In this document: positions 35,640-44,657 of the stretch, in pieces
How the letters are laid out: the number at the start of each line of letters is the position of its first letter
Numbering within the stretch: the stretch's first letter is position 1
Source of the DNA: Trichococcus patagoniensis
GTDB lineage: Bacteria > Bacillota > Bacilli > Lactobacillales > Aerococcaceae
Assembly: GCF_003051085.1 (NCBI RefSeq)
Contig: NZ_QAOM01000010.1
Span: forward strand, 1-64,000
Reading direction: 5' to 3'
DNA: 64,000 nucleotides
The notes under the pieces: model-generated
Database searches by the model: none
What the model was told of the DNA's origin: nothing
The model's input: only the letters and a program-made list of their open reading frames with translations
Program-made: the position numbers and the translations under genes

Positions 35640-36593
35640 ATGCGGAGAGTGTATACGATCGGAGAGATACTGATTGATTTTTTTCCGAGCGAAATCGGGG
35701 TGCCCTTGAAAGAAGTTCAGGGCTTCACCAAACAACCGGGAGGTGCGCCAGCGAATGTCGCGGTGACGGTCAGCCGTCTGGGCGGGAACGCGAGTTTCAT
35801 CGGCAAAGTGGGCCAGGATGCCTTCGGGGATTATCTGACCGATGTGCTCAAACAGAATCAGGTGGATACCCGTCACCTGTTCCGGACCGCTGAGGCAAAC
35901 ACGGCGCTGGCATTCGTTTCGCTCCAGGAAAATGGGGAGCGCGAATTCAGTTTCTACCGCAATCCCAGCGCGGATATGCTGCTGGACAAGAAAGAGTTGG
36001 AGGAACTTGTTTTCACCGCTGCGGATATCCTGCATTTTTGCTCGGTCGATCTGATTGAAGCACCCGTAAAGTATGCGCATCTTGCCGCTTTGGAAAAAAT
36101 GCAGCAGGCCGGCGGGACAATCGTTTTTGACCCGAATGTGCGCTTGAATCTCTGGCCGGATCCGGAAATGCTGAAGCAGACGATCCAGCAATTCCTGCCG
36201 TATGCCGACATCCTGAAAATCAGCGACGACGAATTGTCCTTCATTACGGACACGGATTCGGAAGCGGATGGGATAGCGGCGCTGCTGAAGACGGAACCGA
36301 AATTGCTGATCCTTACAAAAGGCAGCAAGGGAGCGGACCTGTACTTCAAAGGCGAGAAAGCCAGTGTTGAAGGAATCAGTGTCAAAGCGGTTGATACGAC
36401 AGGGGCAGGCGATTCGTTCATAGGAGCCTTCCTCTATCAGATAGCCAACAGAGTTAATTGGGAAGACTGCAGTTTGGATGAAATACGCGAGATGGGCACG
36501 TTCGCCAACCGTGTGGCCGCATTGGTGACGACGCGACCAGGCGGCATGCAATCCATCCCGACCCTGCAAGAAGTATTGAGCTTGGAAGGATAA
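35640..36593 (+). CDS. PfkB-family fructokinase
   Basis: Phosphorylates fructose with ATP to fructose-6-phosphate, linking the GH32 product to glycolysis. The 318-residue ribokinase-fold protein has GGAPANVAVTVSRLG near residue 35-50 (substrate side) and DTTGAGDSFIGAF near 240-255 (catalytic Asp and anion hole). ATG 35640 is preferred to an upstream ATG at 35604 because AGGAG lies just before it and the family-like start MRRVYTIGEILIDF results. It is the last gene of the fructan operon, before an extremely strong terminator. Confidence 0.92.
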   Translation: MRRVYTIGEILIDFFPSEIGVPLKEVQGFTKQPGGAPANVAVTVSRLGGNASFIGKVGQDAFGDYLTDVLKQNQVDTRHLFRTAEANTALAFVSLQENGEREFSFYRNPSADMLLDKKELEELVFTAADILHFCSVDLIEAPVKYAHLAALEKMQQAGGTIVFDPNVRLNLWPDPEMLKQTIQQFLPYADILKISDDELSFITDTDSEADGIAALLKTEPKLLILTKGSKGADLYFKGEKASVEGISVKAVDTTGAGDSFIGAFLYQIANRVNWEDCSLDEIREMGTFANRVAALVTTRPGGMQSIPTLQEVLSLEG

Positions 36594-36692
36594 TAAATGC
36601 AGCACTGAATTTAGGCTCAGAAATAACCTGCAATAACAATGTCAGCAGGGAAATCAGTTCGAATCACAGTCAGAAAAGCCGCCAAAACTGAC

Positions 36693-36736
36693 TTGATGGG
36701 GAAATTGTCCACAGTAACCTCAATATTCCCCATCAA
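36693..36736. repeat. Inverted repeat in the fructokinase-ftsH gap
   Basis: TTGATGGGGAA (36693-36703) and TTCCCCATCAA (36726-36736) are perfect 11-bp arms with a 22-base loop. A related CGGGGAATC occurs at about 36748-36756. No gene or T run accompanies it. Confidence 0.7.
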
Positions 36737-36805
36737 AATCACCTTCACGGGGAATCTCGACACGAACTCGAACCCAAAAACAAACAATTAGACACTCAGA
36801 TCATC

Positions 36806-36860
36806 AAACCACAAGAAACCGGGTTGCCTCATTTTGAGGCAACCCGGTTTCTTGTGGTTT
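36806..36860. terminator. Bidirectional terminator with a perfect 26-bp stem
   Basis: Positions 36806-36831 pair with 36835-36860 without a mismatch around a 3-base loop; the ends are AAACC and GGTTT. It separates the convergent fructokinase and ftsH genes. Confidence 0.93.
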
Positions 36861-36877
36861 AGGATCCGTTGAAGACA

Positions 36878-38755
36878 TTATTCGCCTACTATTTTCATGA
36901 ACTCTTCGCCGGTGATGGTCTCTTCAACCAGCAAGAAGCGGGAAAGTTCATGGAGCTTGTCGATGTTTTCGCTCAGCAAGGCAGCGGCTTTTTCATGGGC
37001 TTTCTTGATGATGTCCAGCACTTCGCGGTCGACCTGTTCGGCCATGCCGGCGGATACGTTCATGGAAGTGTCGCCGCCCAGATATTTGTTGGTCTGGGTT
37101 TCGATCTGCATCATGTCGAAGGCATCGCTCATCCCGTAGCGCGTGATCATGGCGCGGGCCATTTTGGTCATCTGCTCGATGTCATTCGAAGCACCGGTCG
37201 TGATGCTGCCGAAGACGATCTCTTCTGCGGCGCGACCGCCTGCCAGCGTGACGATTTTGTTGAACAGTTCCTGTTTCGTCATCAACGATTTTTCGCCTTC
37301 CTCGATCTGCATCGTGTAGCCGAGTGCTCCGGAAGTGCGCGGAATGATCGTGATCTTGTGGACTGGCGCGGATTCCGTCTGCTTAGAGGCGACCAGCGCA
37401 TGTCCGATTTCGTGGTAGGCGATGATTTCTTTCTCTTTCGGAGAAATGACCGCGTTTTTGCGTTGGTAACCGGCGATGACGGTTTCCACCGATTCTTCCA
37501 AATCACTTTGGGTGACGGCGGTGCGGCCCTCACGGACTGCCCTCAGGCCACCCTCGTTGATGATGTTGGCCAATTCGGCACCGGAAGCACCGGAAGTGGC
37601 GCGGGCGATCGTATTGTAATTGATGGAAGGATCCATCTTGTAGTTCGTTGCATGCACTTTCAGGATCGCTTCGCGTCCTGCCAAGTCCGGCAGTTCAACC
37701 GGTACGCGACGGTCAAAACGTCCCGGGCGCAGTAGGGCAGCGTCAAGGGATTCCGGACGGTTGGTGGCAGCCAGGAGGATGATGCCTTTGTTTGCTTCAA
37801 AGCCGTCCATTTCCGCCAGCAGTTGGTTCAAGGTCTGCTCACGCTCATCGTTACCCCCGCCGTAGCCGCCGTTATCGCGTTTCTTACCGATCGTGTCGAT
37901 TTCATCGATGAAGACGATACAGGGGGCTTTCTCGTTGGCTTCCTTGAACAGGTCGCGGACTTTGGCGGCGCCGCGTCCGACGAACATTTCGACGAATTCG
38001 GAACCGGAAATGCTGAAGAACGGCACATCGGCTTCGCCTGCGACAGCGCGGGCCAACAGGGTTTTACCGGTTCCGGGAGGTCCGACCAGCAGGATACCTT
38101 TCGGATTCTTGGCACCGATATCTTGGTATTTTTTCGGTTGATGCAGGTAATCAACGACTTCGCTGAGCGCTTCTTTGGCTTCGTCCTGTCCGGCGACATC
38201 CTTGAATGTTTTCGAATCGCCTGCCTTCACGTAGACTTTGGCGTTCGATTTGCCGAATGACAGCGCGCCACCGGCACCGCCGCCGCCCATCCGTTTCGCC
38301 ATCTGTTTCCCTAACAGGCTACCCAATCCCCAGAACAACAGGAGCGGTAAGACCCAAGAAACCAAGATGGAAAGGATCGGGGAGGCTTCAGTCGGGATGT
38401 CTTTGCTGAAGGTCACGTCAGCTTCTTCCAAGCGGGTGACGAGTGTCGGGTCATCGATTAGGCCGGTCATGTAGACTTGTTTGTCGCCTGCGTCATCGGT
38501 CGCGACAAAGGTGATTTGGTTCTCTTCCAGTTTCACTTCGGATACGTCACCAGTCGACACTTGATTCAGGAACGTGCTGTAAGTCACTTCCTCCACGCTT
38601 CGGTTCATGTAACTAGGCAATACGAAATAGTTCAGGAACATCAGGACGCTCAGTGCCATCAACAAGTAATAGGCTGTCGTTCTGCGTTTATCGGGGTTTT
38701 CGTTGTTCAGATTCACATTCCATTTTCGGTTGTTTTTATTTTTGTCATCTGCCAT
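36878..38755 (-). CDS. ftsH: FtsH-type membrane AAA+ zinc protease (HEIGH variant)
   Basis: Membrane-anchored ATP-dependent protease of 625 residues that degrades misfolded membrane and regulatory proteins. Two N-terminal membrane segments flank an extracytoplasmic domain (residues about 30-145). The AAA domain has Walker A GPPGTGKT (about residue 225), Walker [12 protein letters not shown] and the SRH region [20 protein letters not shown]. The protease domain has HEIGH near residue 448 instead of the usual HEAGH, keeping both zinc histidines and the glutamate. It starts 10 bp after a MarR-type gene on the same strand, with only a weak ribosome binding site, so it is probably co-expressed with it. 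It may be a second, regulated FtsH. Confidence 0.93.
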   Translation of the reverse strand: MADDKNKNNRKWNVNLNNENPDKRRTTAYYLLMALSVLMFLNYFVLPSYMNRSVEEVTYSTFLNQVSTGDVSEVKLEENQITFVATDDAGDKQVYMTGLIDDPTLVTRLEEADVTFSKDIPTEASPILSILVSWVLPLLLFWGLGSLLGKQMAKRMGGGGAGGALSFGKSNAKVYVKAGDSKTFKDVAGQDEAKEALSEVVDYLHQPKKYQDIGAKNPKGILLVGPPGTGKTLLARAVAGEADVPFFSISGSEFVEMFVGRGAAKVRDLFKEANEKAPCIVFIDEIDTIGKKRDNGGYGGGNDEREQTLNQLLAEMDGFEANKGIILLAATNRPESLDAALLRPGRFDRRVPVELPDLAGREAILKVHATNYKMDPSINYNTIARATSGASGAELANIINEGGLRAVREGRTAVTQSDLEESVETVIAGYQRKNAVISPKEKEIIAYHEIGHALVASKQTESAPVHKITIIPRTSGALGYTMQIEEGEKSLMTKQELFNKIVTLAGGRAAEEIVFGSITTGASNDIEQMTKMARAMITRYGMSDAFDMMQIETQTNKYLGGDTSMNVSAGMAEQVDREVLDIIKKAHEKAAALLSENIDKLHELSRFLLVEETITGEEFMKIVGE

Positions 38756-38765
38756 TTATGTCTGT

Positions 38766-39221
38766 TCAATCCTCTCGTTGTTGTTCGTTCATTTCCTGTA
38801 TCAAAAGCTGCAATTCCTTGATGCCCACTGCAATTTTTTCAAGCCGTTCTTCGGACACGCCTTCCATCAGCAAGCAGTATTTGCTTTCGATATCCTGCTC
38901 CATTTTCTGAAGGATTTTGTTGCCTTCAGGTGAGAGCTTCAGGGTGATGAAACGTTCGTCGTCAGCGCGCCGTTCGCGCGTGAGGTAGCCTTGCTGCTCC
39001 AGCTTTTTGCAGATGGTGGAGACGTTGCCGTTGTTCATATCCATCACCTTCGCCAACCGGTTTAGGGACAGATCTTCGTTAAGGTTGACCTCCATCAAAA
39101 TCCGCAATTGCAGCGGGGTGATGCAGTAGTCTTTTGCGACCGGGCACATCACGGTATCCTTGGAAACTTGGATGGTCCGCAGCAGATCCCAGATCTCTTT
39201 TTTCAAAAAATCAATTTTCAT
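38766..39221 (-). CDS. MarR-family regulator upstream of ftsH
   Basis: A 151-residue winged-helix protein. The DNA-binding part shows LSLNRLAKVMDMNNGNVSTI and a basic wing (LTRERRADDERFITLKLSPEG). ATG 39221 is chosen because AAAAGGAG lies about 11 bases upstream; the longer form overlaps that site. It begins a two-gene unit with ftsH. AATAGTT/AACTATT repeats directly upstream are likely its own operator. It would then control the protease and itself; the signal is unknown. Confidence 0.9.
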   Translation of the reverse strand: MKIDFLKKEIWDLLRTIQVSKDTVMCPVAKDYCITPLQLRILMEVNLNEDLSLNRLAKVMDMNNGNVSTICKKLEQQGYLTRERRADDERFITLKLSPEGNKILQKMEQDIESKYCLLMEGVSEERLEKIAVGIKELQLLIQEMNEQQRED

Positions 39222-39246
39222 TTTGAAATCCGCTCCTTTTCCGGAC

Positions 39247-39285
39247 AATAGTTGTGATGTAAAACTATTCTAAATCAAAACTATT
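39247..39285 (-). promoter_or_regulatory. Putative MarR operator repeats
   Basis: AATAGTT (39247-39253) faces AACTATT (39263-39269), and a second AACTATT follows at 39279-39285. AAAACTATTCT occurs twice 16 bp apart. This places one inverted and one direct repeat just before the marR-ftsH unit. Confidence 0.65.
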
Positions 39286-39463
39286 CTTTGTGCAAGCGGT
39301 TCAACTTAGTCTTAAGCAAATCCTAAAGAATCATTCCCGGCAGGAATGTTGTGAACCTACTATAGAGCTAGTGTGTGAAGAATTCGTGAAGATGCTTGAA
39401 AATATTTGATAAGAAACGGCTGCGGCGTGCGTTGGTCGGAGTACAGTGGAGGAATCGGCTCCC

Positions 39464-39992
39464 AGCTCCGGCGAGGGGCCCTTCGCCGGAGGACACCGGT
39501 ATCAATTGGCTTCAGCTCCGACGAGGCTCTGCTCATCGGAGAAGAGCATCAGAATGTTGGTCGAACTCCGGCGACGCCTCCGTTCACCGGAGGAGAGAAG
39601 AAAAGCGCTGCTCACCGGAGCACAGCGGAGGAATCAGTTCCCAGCTCCGGCGAGGGGCCCTTCGCCGGAGGACACCGGTAACAATCGGCTTCAACTCCGA
39701 CGAAGCCATCCTCATCGGAGAAGAGCAATCAGAATGTTGGCCGAACTCCGGCGACGCCTCCGTTCGCCGGAGGATAGAAGAAAAGCGCCACTCCTCGGAG
39801 CACAGCGGACGAATCAGCTCCCAGCTCCGGCGAGGGGCCCTTCGCCGGAGGACACCGGTATCAATTGGCTTCAGCTCCGACGAAGCCGTTCTCATCGGAG
39901 AAGAGCATCAGAATGTTGGCCGAACTCCGGCGAAGCCTGCGTTCACCGGAGGATAGAGCGGAAACCCATATAAGCTCCGGTGAGGCTTCCGG
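39464..39992. repeat. CTCCGG-family hairpin array, three 180-bp modules plus a partial copy
   Basis: Hairpins start at CTCCG 39466, 39516, 39566; 39645, 39695, 39746; 39825, 39875, 39925; and a partial at 39975. Spacing within a module is 50-51 bp and modules repeat every 179-180 bp. The first hairpin of each module is CTCCGGCGA-GGGGCCCT-TCGCCGGAG, a perfect 9-bp stem; the second is a CTCCGA/TCGGAG stem; the third a CTCCGG/CCGGAG stem. The array lies between the divergent marR and methyltransferase genes. Frames through it are repetitive artefacts. Confidence 0.93.
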
Positions 39993-40060
39993 ATGTCGGC
40001 GACGCTGTGTATAATGGAGCAGATAGAGTGTGTGATTACGAAAAAGGACTGATGATCAGT

Positions 40061-40585
40061 ATGAAGGCATATAAATATATCCAAACACCGCTCGGGAAAT
40101 ACTTGCTGGCTGAGAACGGCAAGGGCATTACGTTTCTGGAGCATGTTGCATTGGAATTGGATCCGCGGATCGAAAAGGAAATCGCGGCTGGAGAAATGGT
40201 TGAGATGGATACGCCATTGTTGCTGGAAGGGGAGCGTCAGTTACAGGAGTATTTCAATGGCGAGCGTCAGGAATTCGATCTGTCATTGGATGCGACCGGT
40301 ACGCCTTTCCAATTGAAAGTCTGGGAAGCCTTGCGCCAGATCCCTTACGGGGAGACGCGAAGCTACAAAGAAATCGCCATCGCGGTCGAAAATCCGAAAG
40401 GTGTGCGCGCCATCGGCATGGCCAACAATCGCAATCCGATATCGATCATCACCCCTTGCCACCGTGTCATCGGCACGAACGGGAAGTTGGTGGGGTACGC
40501 CGGAGGACTGCATCTGAAGGAATATTTGCTGAATCATGAGACAAAGGTTGCAATCGAAAACAGCTCACCCCAAATGGATATCTGA
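40061..40585 (+). CDS. ogt: Methylated-DNA-protein cysteine methyltransferase
   Basis: Repairs O6-alkylguanine by moving the alkyl group to its own cysteine. The 174-residue protein has the active-site motif TPCHRVIGTNGKLVGYAGG. A helix-turn-helix region precedes it (PYGETRSYKEIAIAVENPKGVRAIGMANN). TATAAT at 40010-40015 is a probable -10 box, so translation must start after it. ATG 40061 and ATG 40052 are both possible, being 12 and 3 bases from AAAGGA. It is a single gene next to the CTCCGG hairpin array. Confidence 0.93.
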   Translation: MKAYKYIQTPLGKYLLAENGKGITFLEHVALELDPRIEKEIAAGEMVEMDTPLLLEGERQLQEYFNGERQEFDLSLDATGTPFQLKVWEALRQIPYGETRSYKEIAIAVENPKGVRAIGMANNRNPISIITPCHRVIGTNGKLVGYAGGLHLKEYLLNHETKVAIENSSPQMDI

Positions 40586-40737
40586 ATCGTCGGGAGAAGG
40601 GATTCTCAGTTAGGATGCCTATTCTCAATAAGAGGATAATAAATAGGTATCCATGCTGTCGTGAAGTCAATGGATAAACGTCGTTTTATAGTAGTAAATT
40701 GAAATGATATACAACAGTAAATAATCGGGAAATTCAG

Positions 40738-40774
40738 AAAAGAGCCAGGAACCTATTGTTCCCGGCTCTTTTTT
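40738..40774 (+). terminator. Intrinsic terminator after ogt
   Basis: AAAAGAGCC and GGCTCTTTTTT enclose a GGAAC/GTTCC inner helix. Confidence 0.88.
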
Positions 40775-40875
40775 CTTTGTGGAAATGCATATAATGTCTG
40801 ATTCGAGCTAGAGAAAATGGATGCCTGACCGCGCAATAAACCAGCTATTCACTACCGGAAATTATAATCGTTATC

Positions 40876-40944
40876 ATCATAAGTTAAACCTATGATTCTG
40901 ATAAAAATGATTGATTGGATATTTGGTCAACCAGAATTTATACT
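40876..40944 (+). promoter_or_regulatory. LysR-type operator and promoter of the prpF-citM operon
   Basis: ATCATA-N9-TATGAT lies at 40876-40896. Read on the minus strand it is ATCATAGGTTT-AAC-TTATGAT. The site upstream of lysR/acnA has the same ATCATAGGTTT and TTATGAT around a different three bases. A TTGGAT/TATACT promoter (40915-40920, 40939-40944, 18-bp spacing) starts 18 bp downstream. This is a usual place for activation by a LysR-type protein. Confidence 0.75.
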
Positions 40945-41072
40945 TCAGATATCAAGTTGAGTGATGAGCAATCAATAGAACTGCAGTCTATGGGAACTTG
41001 TTACTAAAAGGATTCAACTGGATGGCCACAAATACATGGATATATGAAAACGTAAACATTTGGAGGGACGAC

Positions 41073-42209
41073 ATGCTAAAAGAACTACAATGCAGCATCT
41101 TTCGCGGCGGTACAAGCAAAGGTGCATTCGTAATGGAAGAAGATTTACCGGAAAATAAAGAGGAACGGGATCAGATCCTGCTAAAAATCATGGGCAGTCC
41201 TGATCAACGCCAAATTGATGGTTTGGGTGGGGCAGTGTCCACGACCAGCAAAGTTGCCATCATTTCAAAAGAAACAACTGAAGATTGGGATATCAATTAT
41301 ACATTTGCGCAGGTTCAGATCGATAAACCTTTTGTATCCTATGCAGGGAACTGCGGGAACATTTCATCAGCTGTCGGGGTTTTTGCTCTTGAGAATGGCC
41401 TAGTGGAAATTAGCGCGCCGATAACGACGGTGAGGGTATATAATACAAACACAAAGAAAATTATTCACGAACATATTCCTACGCCTAACGGAGAGATTAC
41501 TTATGAAGGCGACTTCAGTATTTCCGGCGTTCCAGGAACGGGCTCGAAGATCGAACTGGAGTTTTTGAATCCGGAAGGTTCCTTTACAGGCAAGCTTTTG
41601 CCGACAGGACAGCCGAAAGATCTGCTGAACATCGAGGACTACGGCATTGTTGAAGTATCGATCGTCGATGCGGCAAATCCTTTGGTATATGTGCGAGCGG
41701 GAGATATCGGCTTTATCGGATCCGAAACGGCAGCCGTGATCGATGCTGATCCAGCGAATCTTGAACTGTTGGAAAAAATCAGGGGTACAGCAGCCGTCAA
41801 AATGGGCTTGGCCGATAATTGGGAAGAAGCCGCTACAGTCACGCCGGGAGTGCCCAAAATGACGATCGTATCATCAACACAGGATTACATTACGGATAGC
41901 GGCAAAGAAATAAACGCTTCCGAATATGACCTTTCCATCCGGATGATGAGCATGCAAAAAGCCCACAAAACCATCGCTTTGACAGGGGCTTTGTGTACAG
42001 CAGCTGCCTGCGCGATTCCGGGCACCATCCCGAATGAAGTACTGGGGAACGAAAATGTGAAGAATGAGATCGTACTTGGGCACAGCGATGGCCTCATTTC
42101 GGTTGCGATGAAGTACAAAAATGAAAATGGGACGATAAAGATAGACTCCGTGTCGAGTCACCGGACCGCGAGAAAAATCATGGTCGGTAAAGTCTTCTAT
42201 AAAGGATAG
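41073..42209 (+). CDS. PrpF-family tricarboxylate isomerase (aconitate or methylaconitate isomerase type)
   Basis: A 378-residue protein of the PrpF family, which shifts double bonds or cis/trans geometry in substituted aconitates. Diagnostic segments are FRGGTSKGAF near the start, IDGLGGAVSTTSKVAII, YAGNCGNISSAVGVFAL and PGTGSKIELEFL. GGAGG lies 6 bases before ATG 41073. It is followed by a CitMHS transporter, and an aconitase is nearby under the same putative operator. Conversion of trans-aconitate to cis-aconitate, which aconitase can use, therefore fits best. 3-Methylitaconate or 4-oxalomesaconate isomerisation are alternatives known for the family. Confidence 0.88.
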   Translation: MLKELQCSIFRGGTSKGAFVMEEDLPENKEERDQILLKIMGSPDQRQIDGLGGAVSTTSKVAIISKETTEDWDINYTFAQVQIDKPFVSYAGNCGNISSAVGVFALENGLVEISAPITTVRVYNTNTKKIIHEHIPTPNGEITYEGDFSISGVPGTGSKIELEFLNPEGSFTGKLLPTGQPKDLLNIEDYGIVEVSIVDAANPLVYVRAGDIGFIGSETAAVIDADPANLELLEKIRGTAAVKMGLADNWEEAATVTPGVPKMTIVSSTQDYITDSGKEINASEYDLSIRMMSMQKAHKTIALTGALCTAAACAIPGTIPNEVLGNENVKNEIVLGHSDGLISVAMKYKNENGTIKIDSVSSHRTARKIMVGKVFYKG

Positions 42210-42238
42210 AAATAACACAAAGAATAGGAAGTGTTGAA

Positions 42239-43615
42239 ATGTTAGCATTGTTAGGCTATGGAATGATCGTTACCTTCATGGTTTTGTTATTAACCAAGAA
42301 AATGTCACCTTTTGCAGCATTAATTTTAGTTCCCGTTGTTTTTGGTTTAGCCGCAGCATTTATAAGTGGAACACCACTTTTGGAAGTATTTGATTGGATT
42401 TTTGGAGGTTTGTATTACTCGCTTGATGGGGATGGAAAACTTATCGGTAAAGGTGTAGCCCCAACGATTACCTTATTGCTGTTCGCCATTCTTTACTTCT
42501 CGGTTATGTTGGACGTAGGCCTATTCGACCCATTGGCTACGAAGATGATCAAATGGGCAAAAGGCGATCCAATGAAGATTTGTGTCGCTACTGGTGTTAT
42601 CTCTTTAATCGTGTCACTGGATGGTGACGGGACAACGACTGTGTTGATCGTAACGACAGCGGTTCTGACGCTTTTCAAGAAAATGAAGATGAATCAGCTT
42701 TACTTGGCGGTAATCATCGGATTCTGCAACTCGGTAATGAACTTAGTCCCTTGGAGTGGCCCGATGGCGCGTGCGATGCCGGTGCTAAACTTGACACCGA
42801 AAGAATTCTTCGTACCCGTTATCCCAGGTATGATAGGCGCAACTTTTCTAGCATTGTATATGTGCTACTACTACGGTAAAAAAGAGCGCGCTCGTCTGGG
42901 CTACGAAAAAGGCAGCGGCATCATTCATGACAGCGACTTGGAACATATCATTAAAGAAATCAACGAAAAAGATGCGTATTTGAAACGCCCTAAATTGATT
43001 TGGTTCAACTTTATCCTTACAGCGGCAATCATGACAATGTTGATCATGGACGTCATCAATGGCGGTATCCTCTTCGTGCTTGGTACAGCCATCGCGTTGC
43101 TGGTCAACTATAGACAGTTGAATCTGCAATCTTCCCGTTTGATTGCAAATGGCGGAGAAGCTTTAGGTCCAGTAAGTTTGGTTTATGGTGCAGGTATCAT
43201 CATGGGTGTCCTGAACGGCAGCGGCATGAGCGCAGCCATCGCACAACAAATGGCTGGTATGATTCCGGAAAACATGGGTGCCTACATTCCATTCTTCCTA
43301 GCTTTGATTTCTTTACCTGGTTTGTTCTTCTTGCCAAATGACGCTTTCTACTTCGGTATCCTGCCGGTATTGGCACCAATCGCTTATCAATACGGTGCAA
43401 CACCAACTGAAATCGGTGTCGCTTCCATGATGGGTCAAGCAATCCGTTTTGCAAGTCCCTTAGTAGCCTTTCTTTATGTCTTGGTTGACAGAACAGAAGT
43501 AAGTTTTGGCGATTACTCAAAAGAATACCTGAAATGGGGTCTTCCAAGCTTCGCGATTCAAACCATTATTGCCATTCTGATCGGTGCGATTCCGCTGCCC
43601 TTCTTGTTTAATTAA
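42239..43615 (+). CDS. CitMHS-family tricarboxylate transporter
   Basis: A 458-residue membrane protein with about 12 hydrophobic segments, of the citrate-metal:proton symporter family. These proteins carry a tricarboxylate complexed with a divalent metal. Conserved segments are ISLIVSLDGDGTTTVLIVT, NSVMNLVPWSGPMARA and FFLPNDAFYFGILPVLAPI. It starts 29 bp after the PrpF gene, so they form an operon. Citrate is the family's usual substrate; given the neighbours, aconitate or a related acid is possible. Its stop codon lies 3 bp from that of the convergent LysR gene, with no terminator between. Confidence 0.92.
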   Translation: MLALLGYGMIVTFMVLLLTKKMSPFAALILVPVVFGLAAAFISGTPLLEVFDWIFGGLYYSLDGDGKLIGKGVAPTITLLLFAILYFSVMLDVGLFDPLATKMIKWAKGDPMKICVATGVISLIVSLDGDGTTTVLIVTTAVLTLFKKMKMNQLYLAVIIGFCNSVMNLVPWSGPMARAMPVLNLTPKEFFVPVIPGMIGATFLALYMCYYYGKKERARLGYEKGSGIIHDSDLEHIIKEINEKDAYLKRPKLIWFNFILTAAIMTMLIMDVINGGILFVLGTAIALLVNYRQLNLQSSRLIANGGEALGPVSLVYGAGIIMGVLNGSGMSAAIAQQMAGMIPENMGAYIPFFLALISLPGLFFLPNDAFYFGILPVLAPIAYQYGATPTEIGVASMMGQAIRFASPLVAFLYVLVDRTEVSFGDYSKEYLKWGLPSFAIQTIIAILIGAIPLPFLFN

Positions 43616-43618
43616 TCA

Positions 43619-44527
43619 TCAAACGACTTCTCGGCAAAGCTCAATCAAGGTTCTGATGTAAGGAGGCAGTTTTCGCCCTTTTCGGTAAGCCACAATCATA
43701 TCCGCATAATGTGGCTTGCCCTCGAAAGAGAAAAAGCGTGGAGCATTGCCGAATTTCAAGTGACGGATATGGGTCTCGTTCAAAAAGGAGATCCCGTATC
43801 CCGTCATCGTCAGATTGACGGCTGTCTCGATATTCCGAGTATGCGTAACTTTATTGGGGACGAAGTTATGTTCCGCAAAAATCGCTTCGGCGATTTGGCC
43901 GGTACGCTGATCGGGGAAATGCAGAATGAACCGATCCTTTTTGAACAATTGCAGATCAATGGAAGGATAGTTGCTGATCGGATTAGGCTTCCCTTGATTG
44001 ATGCAAGGATGTCCTGAGGGAACAGCCAACAGGATCTCTTCCGATTTGATGATTTCATAGTCCAGATGCAATGCGTGGTGCGGCATGTTCATGATGGCGA
44101 TGTCCGCTTCGCCGTTGTTGATTTTTTCTTCTACAACTTTGGAGGATTCTTCGATCAACTCGACTTCGATATTTGGGTAGATTTCATTGAATTTCGGCAA
44201 GATATCAGGAGCCAGATAGGAACCGCGCATGAAGGGAATGGAAACGCGCAGACGGCCGATTTTGTTGTCCAATATATGGGCAGCTTCGTCGTAAAAGTTT
44301 TCGCGCATACGCAGAATCTCGATTCCAGCAGCCAAAAAACGTTCACCAAGGAAAGTCAATTCATATTTCTTTCCGATTTGATTGAAGACTGGGAATCCCA
44401 AGCGGGCCTGCATATTTTTGATGTACATGCTCAATGAGGGTTGTGAGATGTATAGAGACTCAGCTGCCCTTGTCAAACTACCGCAGTCGTTGATTGCCTT
44501 CACGTATTCGATATCTTTCATTTCCAT
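43619..44527 (-). CDS. LysR-family regulator of the tricarboxylate locus
   Basis: A 302-residue LysR-type protein with an N-terminal winged helix (MEMKDIEYVKAINDCGSLT, AAESLYISQPSLSMYIKNM). A C-terminal effector domain follows, including LRVSIPFMRGSYLAPDILPKF. AAGGGGA lies 7 bases before the ATG. It is divergent from the aconitase gene and convergent with citM. The 21-bp palindrome in the shared intergenic region, also found upstream of prpF, makes it the likely activator of both units with a tricarboxylate as co-inducer. Confidence 0.92.
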   Translation of the reverse strand: MEMKDIEYVKAINDCGSLTRAAESLYISQPSLSMYIKNMQARLGFPVFNQIGKKYELTFLGERFLAAGIEILRMRENFYDEAAHILDNKIGRLRVSIPFMRGSYLAPDILPKFNEIYPNIEVELIEESSKVVEEKINNGEADIAIMNMPHHALHLDYEIIKSEEILLAVPSGHPCINQGKPNPISNYPSIDLQLFKKDRFILHFPDQRTGQIAEAIFAEHNFVPNKVTHTRNIETAVNLTMTGYGISFLNETHIRHLKFGNAPRFFSFEGKPHYADMIVAYRKGRKLPPYIRTLIELCREVV

Positions 44528-44541
44528 AGAAGCATCCCCTT

Positions 44542-44610
44542 ATCATAGGTTTTGATTATGATATACATAAAAAATATATATTTCATTTATGTTTATTATA
44601 GGGATACAAT
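44542..44610. promoter_or_regulatory. Operator region between lysR and the aconitase gene
   Basis: ATCATA-N9-TATGAT occupies 44542-44562, a near copy of the site before prpF. A second palindrome, ACATAAA-N14-TTTATGT, lies at 44565-44592. TATTAT (44594-44599) or TACAAT (44605-44610) may be the -10 box for aconitase. No good -35 is present, as expected for an activated promoter. Confidence 0.7.
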
Positions 44611-44657
44611 CACACTAAGTAAATACAAGAATATATAAATTGGAGAGGTACTATACT

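Noticed and set aside
34395-36605. Antisense frame of 736 residues opposite the GH32 and fructokinase genes
   Set aside because: Both plus-strand genes carry complete family motifs; the antisense frame crosses two genes and has no recognisable domain.
39396-39973. Plus-strand frames of 175-186 residues rich in Arg, Ser and Pro
   Set aside because: They are read from the CTCCGG hairpin array, in three overlapping frames, with no ribosome binding site or codon preference like the neighbours.
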